A stretch of 64,000 bases of DNA from Pogona vitticeps. Lineage: Eukaryota; Chordata; Lepidosauria; Squamata; Agamidae. Made by a program: the position numbers and the translations under genes. The notes under the pieces were generated by a model. The model did no database searches. It was not told the DNA's origin and was given only the letters and a program-made list of their open reading frames with translations. Below, piece after piece: positions 21,101 to 27,813 of the stretch (positions within the stretch are counted from its first letter, which is position 1; each line of letters starts with the position of its first letter). The DNA lies in the NCBI RefSeq assembly GCF_051106095.1, contig NC_135783.1, forward strand, positions 197,459,447 to 197,523,446, written 5' to 3'.

Positions 21101-24010
21101 TTCATTTTAATGTCATTTTACAACAATGAAGGCATCACAGCTTGTCTGAGGCAGTTTCTTAGAGTTTCCCCCAAAGTGGTGCCTCGCTTAACGATGTTAA
21201 TTGGTTCCCAAAAAAAACATTGCTATGGGAAAACATCGCTAAGCGAAACACCATTTCCCATAGGAATGCATTGAAAACCGGTTAATCCGTTCCAATGGGA
21301 ACGGATTGCCGTCCTTAAGCGAAAATCCCCATAGGAAACATCGCTAAGCGATACAATGTTTCCCCCATTGGAATGCATTGAAACGTTTTCAATGCATTCC
21401 AATGGTTTTGCGATGTTCGTTTTTGCAATTTTAAGTGTGTCTTAAAAGGTTCAAAAATGGTTTTAAATGCTTGGGATCGTTAGTGCACCGTCTAAAACCT
21501 TTGCAAACTTAATTTGGCTTTGATCTGAGTTTGTTAATTTTTGGTGAATTTTTTTCTCCCCCATTGGAAAGCATTGAACTGTCGGTTTGACAGCTGTCAA
21601 ACTTAGGTTCAATGCATTTCAATGGGGGGGAAAATTCACCAAAATTAATGAAGACTCAGAACAAAGCCAAATTAAGTTTGCCAAGGTTTTAGAAGGTGCA
21701 CTAACGATCCCAAGCATTTAAAACCGTTTTTGAACCTTTTAAGACACTTTAAAAATAGCGAAAACGGACCTGTCAAAAGCTATTTTTAAAGTGTCTTAAA
21801 ATGTTTGAAACCTGTTTTAAATGCTTGGGATCGTTAGTGCATCTTCTAAAACCTTGGCAAACTTAATTTGGCTTTGTTCTGAGTCTTCGTTATTTTTTGG
21901 TGAATTCCCCCCCCCCATTGGAAAGCATTGAACTGTCGGTTTGACAGCTGTCCACTTCAATAAGAGTTGTTGCGCTGGATGTACGGTAGATCTGCGGGTT
22001 CCCTCTTACCTAGTAAGAAGAAGACAGATCTGGTCAGTGTGTTGTGCAGCATCTGTCGTAGGAATATGAAAGGTCAGTTTTTAGCATTGTGCTGCGTAGT
22101 CATCTTTTTTGTCCCAGCAGTAAATCTGCTGTTGCTGATGGCAGACTAATTTTATATACCTTGGCAGCTCATTTTTTACTTGCACATTCTTATAACGGCA
22201 CTAGCAAAAAGCTGCATTCCAGGACATGTGCAAATAGTTGCAGTGTCTAAGTGGTTGTTTCTAGGGAGAAAATGGACAATATTTGCAATGATAGTTTTAA
22301 TGTTGCTTTCTAACTCCTTGTACTGTATATCTTGAGGATTCCAGCTTTCATGACAATTATTTTCTAGGGAGTCGCCACATTAATTTGTGGCAGCAAAAGT
22401 AATAGCCTTGTGGCATCTTAATGATAAATTAATTTATTGTGACTAGAGGCTTTTCCAAATGATAGTCTACATGCATGAAGGGTTGTTTTCAAAAATAAAT
22501 GTTCATGCATTTTTTAACATATAAACATAGTTGTCAAATATATTTTGGCATCTCTTTGATGCGCAAAACCTGGTATGCAGACTGTTAATCACTTGCAACT
22601 AGAATAGGCATATTATATAAGGTGTGGTCTTTCATGACTTGGCTCCCTCTGTTGAACAGGCTGCTTAACCTTGATGAATAGGAATCACAGTTCTATTCCA
22701 TGGATGAAGTATTTTGTCTTTTCTGCAGTATTTTTGAAATATGGAATTTTATTTGTTGCTAAATTTAGTAGAATGAAGGTGACAAGAGTAAGTATTTTGC
22801 AAGTTAAACGGATCTTAATTTTGTTCATTTGAAACATCTTAGTACAGTCCTCTGAAGGAAGCGATAGTGAGAATTGCTTAGTGATTTAGATATCTGGCTG
22901 TGGAGCCAGAGGTTGGGAGTTCGATTCCCCCACTGTGCCCTCATCATAGGGGCTGGACTTGATTATCCATAGAGTCCCTTCCAGCTTTGAAGTTCCAAGA
23001 TTATGATGATGATGAACAGTGTTACATGGATCTTTTTTTTCCTCAGCATCATTGTCCAAATCAGAGAGCAAGCTAAATAACTCTAAATTGTTTAGTTGAG
23101 ATTATGAAAAGAATGTGTACCTGTCATCCTTTATTCAAGCTCCATGACCAGAAAACTACTTGAGAATATGGGAGATTGTTAAAGTAGCCAAAAGCTGGTC
23201 ATTTGCCTGGTTGCAAAGATCTCACCATACATGCAGAAAGCACTTCTGTTGAGTCACTGATCTTTTTCCTTTGTTTGTGCTGTGTTCCATTTTTATCCTC
23301 AAGAGTTAGGAGAGCCTCCAAAGCAACTTATGAGGGGAGGCAACTGTTCTCTCCCTGTGTGGGATGTCTGAGTTCAAACTGATATATTTTGACATGTGGA
23401 TTAAGGACAATGCATAGATTAACTTTAAAAGCTAAATGCCATGTTTTTGATCCTTTCAGATATGAAAAGGAGGAAGTCACAAAAGAAGAAGACATCAAAC
23501 AGTAGTACCAAGAGGAAACAGGGAAGTAAAAAGAAAGGGCTTGAAAAGAAGAAAGAGAGGAGGGAGCCTGAGAGGGTAAATGGGGGTGATCGAAATTCTG
23601 GAAGGAATGCTGACAGAAATTCAAGAGACTCATGTCGAAGAGATGAAGCCTCACAGAAGGTCTCTTATGACAGAGATTATTCCAGTGACAGAAACAGCTA
23701 CTGGAGTGGAAAGGACAGGGATCATGAAAGACAAATGCCTTTGGAAAGCAAAACTAGCCACTCTAAACAAAAAAGAGCAGAAAGAAGGAATTCTTTTTCT
23801 GATGAAGAGAGGAGGGACAGACACCATACTAATGACGGTGAACTCCATAGACGAAGAAGGAACAGATCAAAGTCAAGAGAGAGACTCCATAACTATCCCA
23901 GTCCCCGGGAGGATCAAGAACAAAGCCGATACCTGGATCAGTTGAAAGAGTCCAGGAAGGGGGAGGGCCGGCGAAAACACAGGGAGAGCTCTCCACCCAG
24001 GCGCAAATAA
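2..24010 (+). CDS. CWC22: CWC22 spliceosome-associated protein, 3' part of the gene (12 exons; 5' end outside window)
   Basis: Joined exons 2-107, 201-407, 501-563, 1098-1205, 6087-6168, 7508-7568, 14531-14608, 15423-15575, 16135-16262, 18476-18577, 19242-19438 and 23460-24010 give 1,836 nt, an uninterrupted 611-residue frame ending in TAA. All introns are GT-AG and every phase matches. The product closely resembles vertebrate CWC22 as I recall it: the C-terminal part of MIF4G ([20 protein letters not shown]), an acidic linker, the whole MA3 domain ([14 protein letters not shown] through [18 protein letters not shown]), a Ser/Asp/Glu tract and a basic Arg/Ser tail. CWC22 is nuclear; it binds eIF4A3 through MIF4G and brings it to the spliceosome, so it is needed for splicing and exon junction complex deposition. 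Human CWC22 has about 908 residues, so roughly the first third is missing upstream. The core domains look intact. The tail after exon 11 differs strongly from the human tail I remember, which fits a fast-evolving disordered region. Confidence 0.96.
201..407 (+). CDS. CWC22: CWC22 exon, end of the MIF4G domain
   Basis: The acceptor is TTGCAG at 195-200. The exon encodes [20 protein letters not shown] through [15 protein letters not shown]. The donor is GTAAGG at 408. Known vertebrate CWC22 continues with N-V-F-K-M, which needs the splice from 407 to 501. The frame also stays open through the intron. Confidence 0.93.
408..500 (+). other. CWC22: 93-bp CWC22 intron that is open in frame
   Basis: This short intron has a good donor (GTAAGG) and a pyrimidine-rich acceptor ending GTGAAG. 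Its length is a multiple of three and it has no stop in the CWC22 frame. Retention would insert 31 residues, several of them hydrophobic, between the MIF4G domain and the acidic linker. Splicing is still the favoured reading because known CWC22 proteins lack this insert. Confidence 0.85.
501..563 (+). CDS. CWC22: CWC22 exon, linker (VFKMDPDF)
   Basis: It encodes [20 protein letters not shown], matching the conserved stretch after MIF4G. The Asn codon is split across the preceding intron. The donor is GTGTGT at 564. Confidence 0.92.
1098..1205 (+). CDS. CWC22: CWC22 exon, acidic linker
   Basis: The acceptor is ATTGTAG. It encodes [20 protein letters not shown] followed by an almost pure Glu/Asp run, the acidic linker between MIF4G and MA3 in CWC22. 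The donor is GTAAGA at 1206. The next intron is 4.9 kb long and full of transposons. Confidence 0.92.
1206..2040. other. CWC22 intron sequence without a recognised element
   Basis: AT-rich sequence. I see no exon, RNA gene or clear repeat here. Confidence 0.5.
2041..2703. mobile_element. Tigger/pogo-like MITE, split by a second one
   Basis: It starts CAGTAGAACCTCAGTTTATG after TA (2039-2040). Its other end, GTAAATCAAGG plus TACTACTG, is split by the element at 2282-2695 and closes at 2703 before TA (2704-2705). With the insert removed, the two ends match as inverted repeats at about 14 of 19 positions. Its own length is about 247 bp, so it is non-autonomous. Confidence 0.75.
2282..2695. mobile_element. 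Tigger/pogo-like MITE (CAGTGGTGCCTCGCTTAG end), nested
   Basis: The terminal inverted repeat CAGTGGTGCCTCGCTTAG has its partner CTAAGTGAGGCACCACTG at the 3' end. TA duplications sit at 2280-2281 and 2696-2697. There is no transposase. The family recurs at 5174, 10112, 21174 and 53148, and probably 60179. Confidence 0.85.
2772..2939. mobile_element. Palindromic MITE (hairpin with ACTAGAGTAGGCCCATT arms)
   Basis: The left part (CTGAAACCCTGTTGCTTAGC, then CTAGAGTAGGCCCATT) is the reverse complement of the right part (ATGGGCCTACTATAG, then AGCAGGATTTCAG). A second copy lies at 8241-8372. I could not fix a target duplication, so the superfamily is unknown. Confidence 0.6.
2940..3988. other. CWC22 intron sequence without a recognised element
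   Basis: Moderately AT-rich. The short open frames have no recognisable product. Confidence 0.5.
3989..5719 (-). mobile_element. Mariner transposon with degenerate transposase, split by a Tigger-like MITE
   Basis: Inverted repeats of about 60 bp (GGGGGTGCTGAC, then TATTGAGCC...ACCCAGAAAA...CTAGGAAGCTGTAA) bound the element, with TA at 3987-3988 and 5720-5721. Without the insert at 5174-5608 it is about 1.29 kb, the usual mariner length. On the minus strand the transposase can be followed from the start ([20 protein letters not shown]) through the helix-turn-helix region to [20 protein letters not shown] (first catalytic Asp), HDNASSHT (second) and [13 protein letters not shown] (third). Stops and frameshifts break the frame, so it is inactive. 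It lies antisense to CWC22 in its fourth visible intron. Confidence 0.9.
5174..5608. mobile_element. Tigger/pogo-like MITE nested in the mariner
   Basis: Ends CAGTGGTGCCTCGC and GCGAGGCACCACTG with TA at 5172-5173 and 5609-5610. Same family as 2282-2695. It inserted after the mariner. Confidence 0.85.
6087..6168 (+). CDS. CWC22: CWC22 exon, start of the MA3 domain
   Basis: The acceptor is CCCCCAG. It encodes [20 protein letters not shown] then IYLAIQS, the first helices of MA3. The donor is GTATCG at 6169, phase 2. Confidence 0.94.
6408..6545 (+). repeat. Old interspersed repeat (GTGGCACCTTAAAAACTAAC family)
   Basis: Contains TAGCCTGTGCTAGCATGTGA and TGTGGCACCTTAAAAACTAA followed by a TTTTAATGTGAG motif. 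Related copies lie at 22385-22480 and 32925-33450. Family name not known to me. Confidence 0.5.
6546..7507. other. CWC22 intron sequence without a recognised element
   Basis: No exon, RNA gene or clear repeat seen between the old repeat and the exon at 7508. Confidence 0.5.
7508..7568 (+). CDS. CWC22: CWC22 exon, MA3 domain
   Basis: The acceptor is TTTCCAG. It encodes [20 protein letters not shown] then T. The donor is GTAATT at 7569, phase 0. Confidence 0.94.
8069..8114. repeat. (TC)n-(TCC)n microsatellite
   Basis: A TC run passes directly into a TCC run, with no interruption of note. Confidence 0.9.
8241..8372. mobile_element. Palindromic MITE, second copy
   Basis: AGTCACAACTAGAGTAGGCC and its near reverse complement (CTCCACTCTAGTTACGACTT) flank a loop of about 60 bp. 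Same family as 2772-2939. Confidence 0.6.
8373..10111. other. CWC22 intron sequence, mostly unassigned
   Basis: Near 8990-9060 there is a decayed repeat fragment (GAACTACAGTTCCCATCATC). Otherwise nothing recognised. Confidence 0.45.
10112..10522. mobile_element. Tigger/pogo-like MITE
   Basis: Ends CAGTGGTGCCCCGCTAGA and GCAGGGCACCACTG, TA at both sides (10110-10111, 10523-10524). Interior resembles 2282-2695 (AAAATGGCCGCC, CCTATGGAGGA). Confidence 0.85.
11041..11600 (-). mobile_element. RTE/BovB-type LINE 3' fragments (probably two 5'-truncated copies)
   Basis: Minus-strand frames read [13 protein letters not shown], then [40 protein letters not shown] and finally [20 protein letters not shown]. 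This is the C-terminal part of an RTE-clade polyprotein, like BovB. At 11510-11595 a second copy of the tail (VTHDNNK preceded by the AVQEL-type end) abuts it, so two truncated copies lie head to tail. Broken by stops and frameshifts. Confidence 0.8.
11760..12160 (-). mobile_element. Decayed LINE 3' region, CR1/L3-like
   Basis: The text (TGGAAGCTGTAGAGGGCTTT, CAGTATTTTGTACCCACTGA) has the look of the degenerate CR1-type 3' regions common in reptiles and resembles 50215-50760. No frame survives. Family assignment is tentative. Confidence 0.45.
12161..12777. other. CWC22 intron sequence without a recognised element
   Basis: Nothing recognised. Confidence 0.45.
12778..13120. mobile_element. hAT-type non-autonomous transposon
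   Basis: Ends CAGCGGTCCCCAACCTTTT and AAAAAGTTGGGGACCACTG form the typical hAT terminal repeat. The flanking 8 bp do not match, so the target duplication is lost or the ends have decayed. Confidence 0.65.
13121..13785. other. CWC22 intron sequence without a recognised element
   Basis: AT-rich; nothing recognised. Confidence 0.45.
13786..14015 (-). mobile_element. tRNA-headed SINE with RTE/BovB-like tail
   Basis: The minus strand starts with a tRNA-like head: TTTAGCTCAGTGGTTTAGGT (box A), TGGAGCCAGAGGTTGGAAGT, then GTTCGATTC (box B). The far end has a GAATTGAGTTGACGGAACAT tail like the end of RTE LINEs. This layout is that of Sauria-type SINEs. Confidence 0.7.
14090..14135 (-). mobile_element. 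Short CR1-like 3' end remnant
   Basis: GGAATCATAGAGCAGTAAGG followed by TGCCTCGAAGGCTCATTG resembles the reversed CR1 3' end. It is very short. Confidence 0.35.
14531..14608 (+). CDS. CWC22: CWC22 exon, MA3 domain
   Basis: The acceptor is TCTTGCAG. It encodes [20 protein letters not shown] then FGLLAG. The donor is GTGAGT at 14609. A 7-kb intron precedes it. Confidence 0.95.
14609..15422. other. CWC22 intron sequence without a recognised element
   Basis: Nothing recognised. The open frames have no recognisable product. Confidence 0.45.
15423..15575 (+). CDS. CWC22: CWC22 exon, MA3 domain
   Basis: The acceptor TTTCCAG ends at 15422. Its 51 codons run from [20 protein letters not shown] to [14 protein letters not shown]. 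The donor is GTAAGT at 15576. Confidence 0.95.
15655..15790. mobile_element. hAT hairpin MITE with perfect 8-bp duplication
   Basis: Ends CAGTGGTCCCCAACCTTGGG and CCCAAGGTTGAGGACTACTG. The 8-bp duplication ATCTATAG is at 15647-15654 and 15791-15798. The 136-bp element is nearly one hairpin. Sister copies lie at 49099 and 50326. Confidence 0.92.
16135..16262 (+). CDS. CWC22: CWC22 exon, after MA3
   Basis: The acceptor is TGGCAG. It encodes [20 protein letters not shown] through [11 protein letters not shown] and part of the next Glu. The donor is GTAAGT at 16263. Confidence 0.95.
16263..16929. other. CWC22 intron sequence without a recognised element
   Basis: Nothing recognised. Confidence 0.45.
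16930..17105 (-). mobile_element. tRNA-derived SINE
   Basis: The minus strand reads TTGTGGCTCAGAGGCTAAAC (box A-like), CAAAACTCTGCTCATGACC, then AGGATTCAATCC (box B-like). This head differs from that of the SINEs at 13.8 and 22.9 kb. Confidence 0.65.
17106..18475. other. CWC22 intron sequence without a recognised element
   Basis: AT-rich; nothing recognised. Confidence 0.45.
18476..18577 (+). CDS. CWC22: CWC22 exon, conserved [10 protein letters not shown] block
   Basis: The acceptor is TCAACAG. It encodes [20 protein letters not shown] then [14 protein letters not shown]. The donor is GTAAGG at 18578; the Thr codon is split. Confidence 0.95.
19242..19438 (+). CDS. CWC22: CWC22 exon, Ser-rich tract
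   Basis: The acceptor is TTTAATTAG. It encodes [20 protein letters not shown], then a long Ser run broken by Asp/Glu/Gly. The Ser codons are mixed (AGC, AGT, TCA, TCT, TCG), so this is a selected low-complexity tract more than a pure codon-repeat expansion. The donor is GTATGA at 19439. Confidence 0.93.
19439..21173. other. CWC22 intron sequence with one exon-like segment
   Basis: Mostly plain AT-rich DNA. At 20664-20718 a 55-bp segment lies between TTTCAG and a consensus donor AG|GTAAGT. It would shift the CWC22 frame, so I do not include it. Confidence 0.4.
21174..21952. mobile_element. Tigger-like element with a three-arm inverted-repeat core, 3' end lost
   Basis: The 5' end AGTGGTGCCTCGCTTAACGA has lost its first base and the TA. 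From 21431 a block of about 165 bp (TTAAATGCTTGGGATCGTTA, CAAACTTAATTTGGCTTTG, CATTGGAAAGCATTGAACTG) runs forward (21431-21598), then in reverse complement (about 21590-21770), then forward again (21781-21952). The copies are highly similar. No 3' terminal repeat follows. Confidence 0.75.
22385..22480 (+). repeat. Old interspersed repeat (GTGGCATCTTAATGAT family)
   Basis: AGCCTTGTGGCATCTTAATG then AATTTATTGTGACTAGAGGC resembles the repeat at 6408 and 32925. Diverged. Confidence 0.4.
22481..22879. other. CWC22 intron sequence without a recognised element
   Basis: Nothing recognised. Confidence 0.45.
22880..23015 (+). mobile_element. tRNA-headed SINE with CR1-like tail
   Basis: The head TTAGTGATTTAGATATCTGG, TGTGGAGCCAGAGGTTGGGA and GTTCGATTCC matches the head of the SINE at 13.8 kb. 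The tail GGGCTGGACTTGATTATCCA, AGAGTCCCTTCCAGCTTTGA and (ATG)n resembles a CR1-type 3' end instead. Confidence 0.7.
23016..23459. other. CWC22 last intron, 3' part
   Basis: No element recognised. Confidence 0.45.
23460..24010 (+). CDS. CWC22: CWC22 terminal exon, basic Arg/Ser/Lys-rich tail and stop
   Basis: The acceptor is CCTTTCAG. Beginning with the split Asp codon it reads [20 protein letters not shown], then about 180 mostly charged residues ending ESSPPRRK and TAA at 24008-24010. It has scattered RS, SR, RD and KK steps and the look of a disordered nuclear tail. Its purine bias also keeps a second, overlapping 121-codon frame open, which I treat as a shadow. Exact homology to the human tail is weak by eye. 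Confidence 0.9.
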
Positions 24011-24260
24011 TTCTGGTAGAGAGATTTTGTTGGTGAAAACTGTATTTTTATGACATATGGAACACTTTTTAAAAGGACCTTTTGTACAAAATGCCTACAA
24101 ATACGTGGAGCCTTCAATGTTTTTAGTACCCCATCTTTTTATGATCATTGTTAATGCTTTAAGCTTTCCGCTAAGCTGAAGCTTAGAGGTCTTTGAATCC
24201 AAGAGAAATCAAATCTAGTTTATTTTGTCAATAAAAAACCCCTGAACATTTGTTTTACTG
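24011..24260 (+). other. CWC22: CWC22 3' UTR with polyadenylation signal
   Basis: An AATAAA hexamer lies at 24230-24235, followed by a T-rich stretch, which would give a short 3' UTR of about 240 nt. A second AATAAA at 24720-24725 could serve a longer form. Confidence 0.7.
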
Positions 24261-26143
24261 AAATGCTACTGTTTTGAAAAGATCTTTGTACATTTTATTT
24301 ATACATTTTAAAAATGCTAAACATTTCCTTGCTTGCCCCTTTTTTAGGCAATTGTCAGATTTCAGTATATTTGTTAAGAGGTCTCACTTCAAGAATAACA
24401 AGTTCTTTGTATATGCCAAAATTTTAAAGATGTGCACAATGGCAATTGCATTTGGTTTGAATTGGGTTTGGGTGTTTTTTTTTTGTTCTTTAGTTTCTTA
24501 TAAAAATGTGGAAACAGACAACTGAAAATTCTACAATATTTTTCATAACTTTTGGTCCCCACTTGCCTGATTTTGTTGGCTGTGGCATAAGGTTGAAAGA
24601 TCAACTGATCTGAGATTTGATTTCTTCGGCACTTGGAAAAACAAGCATAAACTACATAAACGGTGGTAAGAATTTGTTCATGAAAGAAATTTTGCTCTCA
24701 GCTAAAAACAGTTGTGAATAATAAACTGAGCCATGAGGTGGATAAAGCTTCTGTTTTTCTTCAGAGCTTAAAACTGTAGTGTGATGAAAATACTAGAATT
24801 CCCAGACAGAACAGTGGAAAAGCTGTTGTAAATGTTGTAAACATTTATTCTGTGATTTAACAGACTGGGGGGAAAACACAGAAAAGTAATGCATATCATT
24901 TAAAAAACATGTTAATGGATTAAAAAAGACATCTATGAAGATGTATAGCATTTTCCCCCTTTGGCTGAAATGTTTGAATCTATAATTAAGACCTTGAGAT
25001 CGGTATGATATTTTAAAATCATTGTTCAAGACCCAATACCTATTCTTGGTGCTTTCTGTCTAAAGGTTAGAAGTCCCCTATTACTGTTGTTATTTTTTTA
25101 ACATGACATTATTAATGGCATTTAGTTGAGTTCTTCAACTATTGTATTAAAACCAGTAGCTTGAAAAAAGACTTCAAAGTGATCAAGAACCTTGTTTTGG
25201 CAACCAGTCATATAAAGTGTTATTTCTTTATAATCTTTTTAATAATGCATTGTTTTATATATTAACTAAGGCCTTTATTTAGCTAGAATAAGGGGATGAT
25301 ATTTATCTGCTAATGAAGGTAGGTGATCTACTTTGTTTAAGCAACATAGACAGTAGCTCAAAGTGAAGCAAGCTTGGAAGGAAAGGGCTTTGCCTAGATT
25401 GGTTTACTCTGGTCTGACAGGAAAGTGAATTTGTACAAAAGAAGAATGAATGAGCTTTATTAACATCACAGACCAGCAGATATATCTAAATGTAACTATA
25501 ACACAAAATTAAAATGAAAGGTAGTGTAAGATGGCGATAATAATATCACATGTACACAATCTGTTACAATATAACTAAATTAGATGAGGCCTCCTTAGTT
25601 TCACTAGTGAAACTACAAAAGAAGCTTTTTCCACAATAATTTTCTTTTTTGCTTCTCAAATTTTCAATAATTTTAGCTCCTTTTGTAAAATTATAGCCAT
25701 GTGTAGGCGGTTTTTTTAATTAAACATTGTAGAAGGAGCTTTTTCACCTTAATTTTTGTTATTGCTTCATCTCCCTCTAATGATGGCTTATTTCTAAATT
25801 ACTGAATGAGGATTTACATACCCTTTAATTGTTTAATTCAAAGAGCAGAACAGTAATTAGTGGATGACAGGGCTCTTTGGCTATTCATCTAACTTGATCT
25901 GCTTAGGATCAGCATTTTCTCTGACCCCATATATTCCAATTTAATCCGGAGAAGGCATATCAAAATACTTACATCATAAAGTGCAGACAGCTTGAGTGTA
26001 AAAAGATTTTTTTTAAAGTTGTGGCATGTCAGACTATTAGTCTTGGAAGCAGTTGCTGGGCTATTTTGTGGTGGTAGCCACAACCAACCCCTCTTTGATT
26101 GCTCAAGAAAGAAGAGTAATGGAGACCAATAATCACTTAATAG
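24261..26143. other. Intergenic sequence downstream of CWC22
   Basis: AT-rich with an alternative AATAAA at 24720. No gene or clear repeat recognised. Confidence 0.45.
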
Positions 26144-27030
26144 CACAGGTTCCCAACCTGGGGGTCACTAAGTGTTTTCTGAGGGGTCACCACAATGACT
26201 TTTAGTTGCAATTATTTTTTTGCATTAAACAAGGTGAACTTGTTTTATTTTAATCCTCTCAGTCCACTGAGGCTACTTAGAGTTCTGCATCATTGTTTCT
26301 GGCCCCCTTTGGGCAGCTTTTCCTTTCATGCAGGGGCATCATCCCCTCACCCCCTTTGAGAGAGCTGCCCTCGCCCGCATCTCCCTGCTCCTCCACGTCC
26401 ACCTTTGGAGGACTGACATCAGCCCTTGGGACCCGAGTGTGAGGCCAGCTCCAAGAGGCCTGAATGAGGCAAGCGTGCAGCGCCTGCCAGGAACACAGGC
26501 CCGAAGTGCCGGCAGGATTGAAAAGGAGTTGCTGCCATGGCAGTGGCACCTTTTGCTCTGCCCGAATCTCCCATTCTTCCGGGTGCGGCAATGGCGCTGC
26601 CTGAAAGGGAGAGGGGACCCAGGCAAGGAGATGCCTCCAGGTCGCACTTGAGTCCTGGAGGAAGAAGGCAAGGGAGGCAAAAGGGAGGGGGGAGAACACT
26701 CACTGTTGCGGGGAGGCATTTGTTTGGGCTTGAGGGGGTGGGGCTCTTCGCGCAGGGGGCTTTTTCAGGTGGAGGAAATGTGAAGGGAGGACATTTTCCA
26801 CACCTAAAAAGATAAAACTCAAAGAGTATTGACATGACTTTTTTTTCCTCAAAACTTTTACCTGGTAGAGGCAGATTTACAGCTCCCCCCCAATTATGTA
26901 TTATTATATTTTAATGTGTTCTCCTTAACCCATTAAAAATGCCTCTTTATGCATATTTGATGGGAGTGCTTGCAGGATACTTGGCTATTAGGAAAGGGAA
27001 TCATGACTTGAAAAAGGTTGGGAAACTCTG
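26144..27030. mobile_element. hAT-type element with a GC-rich interior
   Basis: Ends CACAGGTTCCCAACCTGGG and AAAAAGGTTGGGAAACTCTG. The 8-bp duplications CTTAATAG (26136-26143) and CTTTATAG (27031-27038) differ at one base. Overlapping frames of 90-140 codons in the GC-rich centre (26280-26820) have no recognisable product and follow from base composition. Confidence 0.75.
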
Positions 27031-27555
27031 CTTTATAGGGTACAAAGCAGACACTGGAATAGATCCAGTGATCCTACATCTTAAAATGTCCAGTCTGGCT
27101 GCTTTCCATGAAGCCAATCCCAAATAATTTTCATTTTTAATCCAGGAAGAATGTGTTATGTTCCTAATTTAAATTGGCTAGAATCCAGTGTGACAGTTGG
27201 CCTCCCTATGTAAAAGAGTGATTGATGGCGTGAACCAGCATCTTCCTCTTGTGCATTTGTCTTGCTGAGGTTTCAGAATGCCTGAATATGACCTATGAAA
27301 ATTTAGCAATTGGTACATGAATTTGCTTCTTCCCATTCTTTTCTTTCTCTACCATATCATTAATATGAATTGTGAGCTTGAGGGTAGAGGTGGTGTGTTT
27401 TTAGTATTTATATGGCACTTAGTAAGATTTAGATGCTTTATAAATGATGAACAATAGCTTGTTTCCTAAGAGCTTTATTTAGCTAGTATTTCCCTGTTTC
27501 ATTATTCTGGGCGGAAATAAAGCAGTAAACAAACAAGTGTCAGCAAACAGAATTA
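27031..27555. other. Intergenic sequence without a recognised element
   Basis: Nothing recognised. Confidence 0.4.
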
Positions 27556-27813
27556 CAGTGGGGTCTTGACTTCAGAAAATCCGTATTGGAAGGCGGTTCT
27601 CAAGTCAAAAAGTCTGTAGGTCAAGTCTCCATTGACCTACAGTGCATTGAAAACTGATTAATCCCGTAACAGGCCGTTTTTGTTCCATTTTGGTTTTTTT
27701 CTGGTCTGTAAGTCAATTCTCAGTCTGCAAGTCAAACCTAAATTTTGCGGCCAGAGAAGTCTGTAACTCAAAAAGTCTGTAAGTCAAGCCGTCTGTAAGT
27801 CAAAGGTCCACTG
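27556..27813. mobile_element. Tigger/pogo-like MITE (GACTTACAGACT family)
   Basis: Ends CAGTGGGGTCTTGACTTCAG and AGTCAAAGGTCCACTG with TA at 27554-27555 and 27814-27815. The interior repeats AAGTCTGTAAGTCAAG motifs. Sister of 59420-59692. Confidence 0.85.

Noticed and set aside
23580-23945. 121-codon frame overlapping the last CWC22 exon
   Set aside because: Shadow of the purine-rich CWC22 frame, which matches the splice phase.
26277-26835. Overlapping 126-140 codon minus-strand frames
   Set aside because: Interior of a hAT element. Three frames are open together, as expected from base composition.
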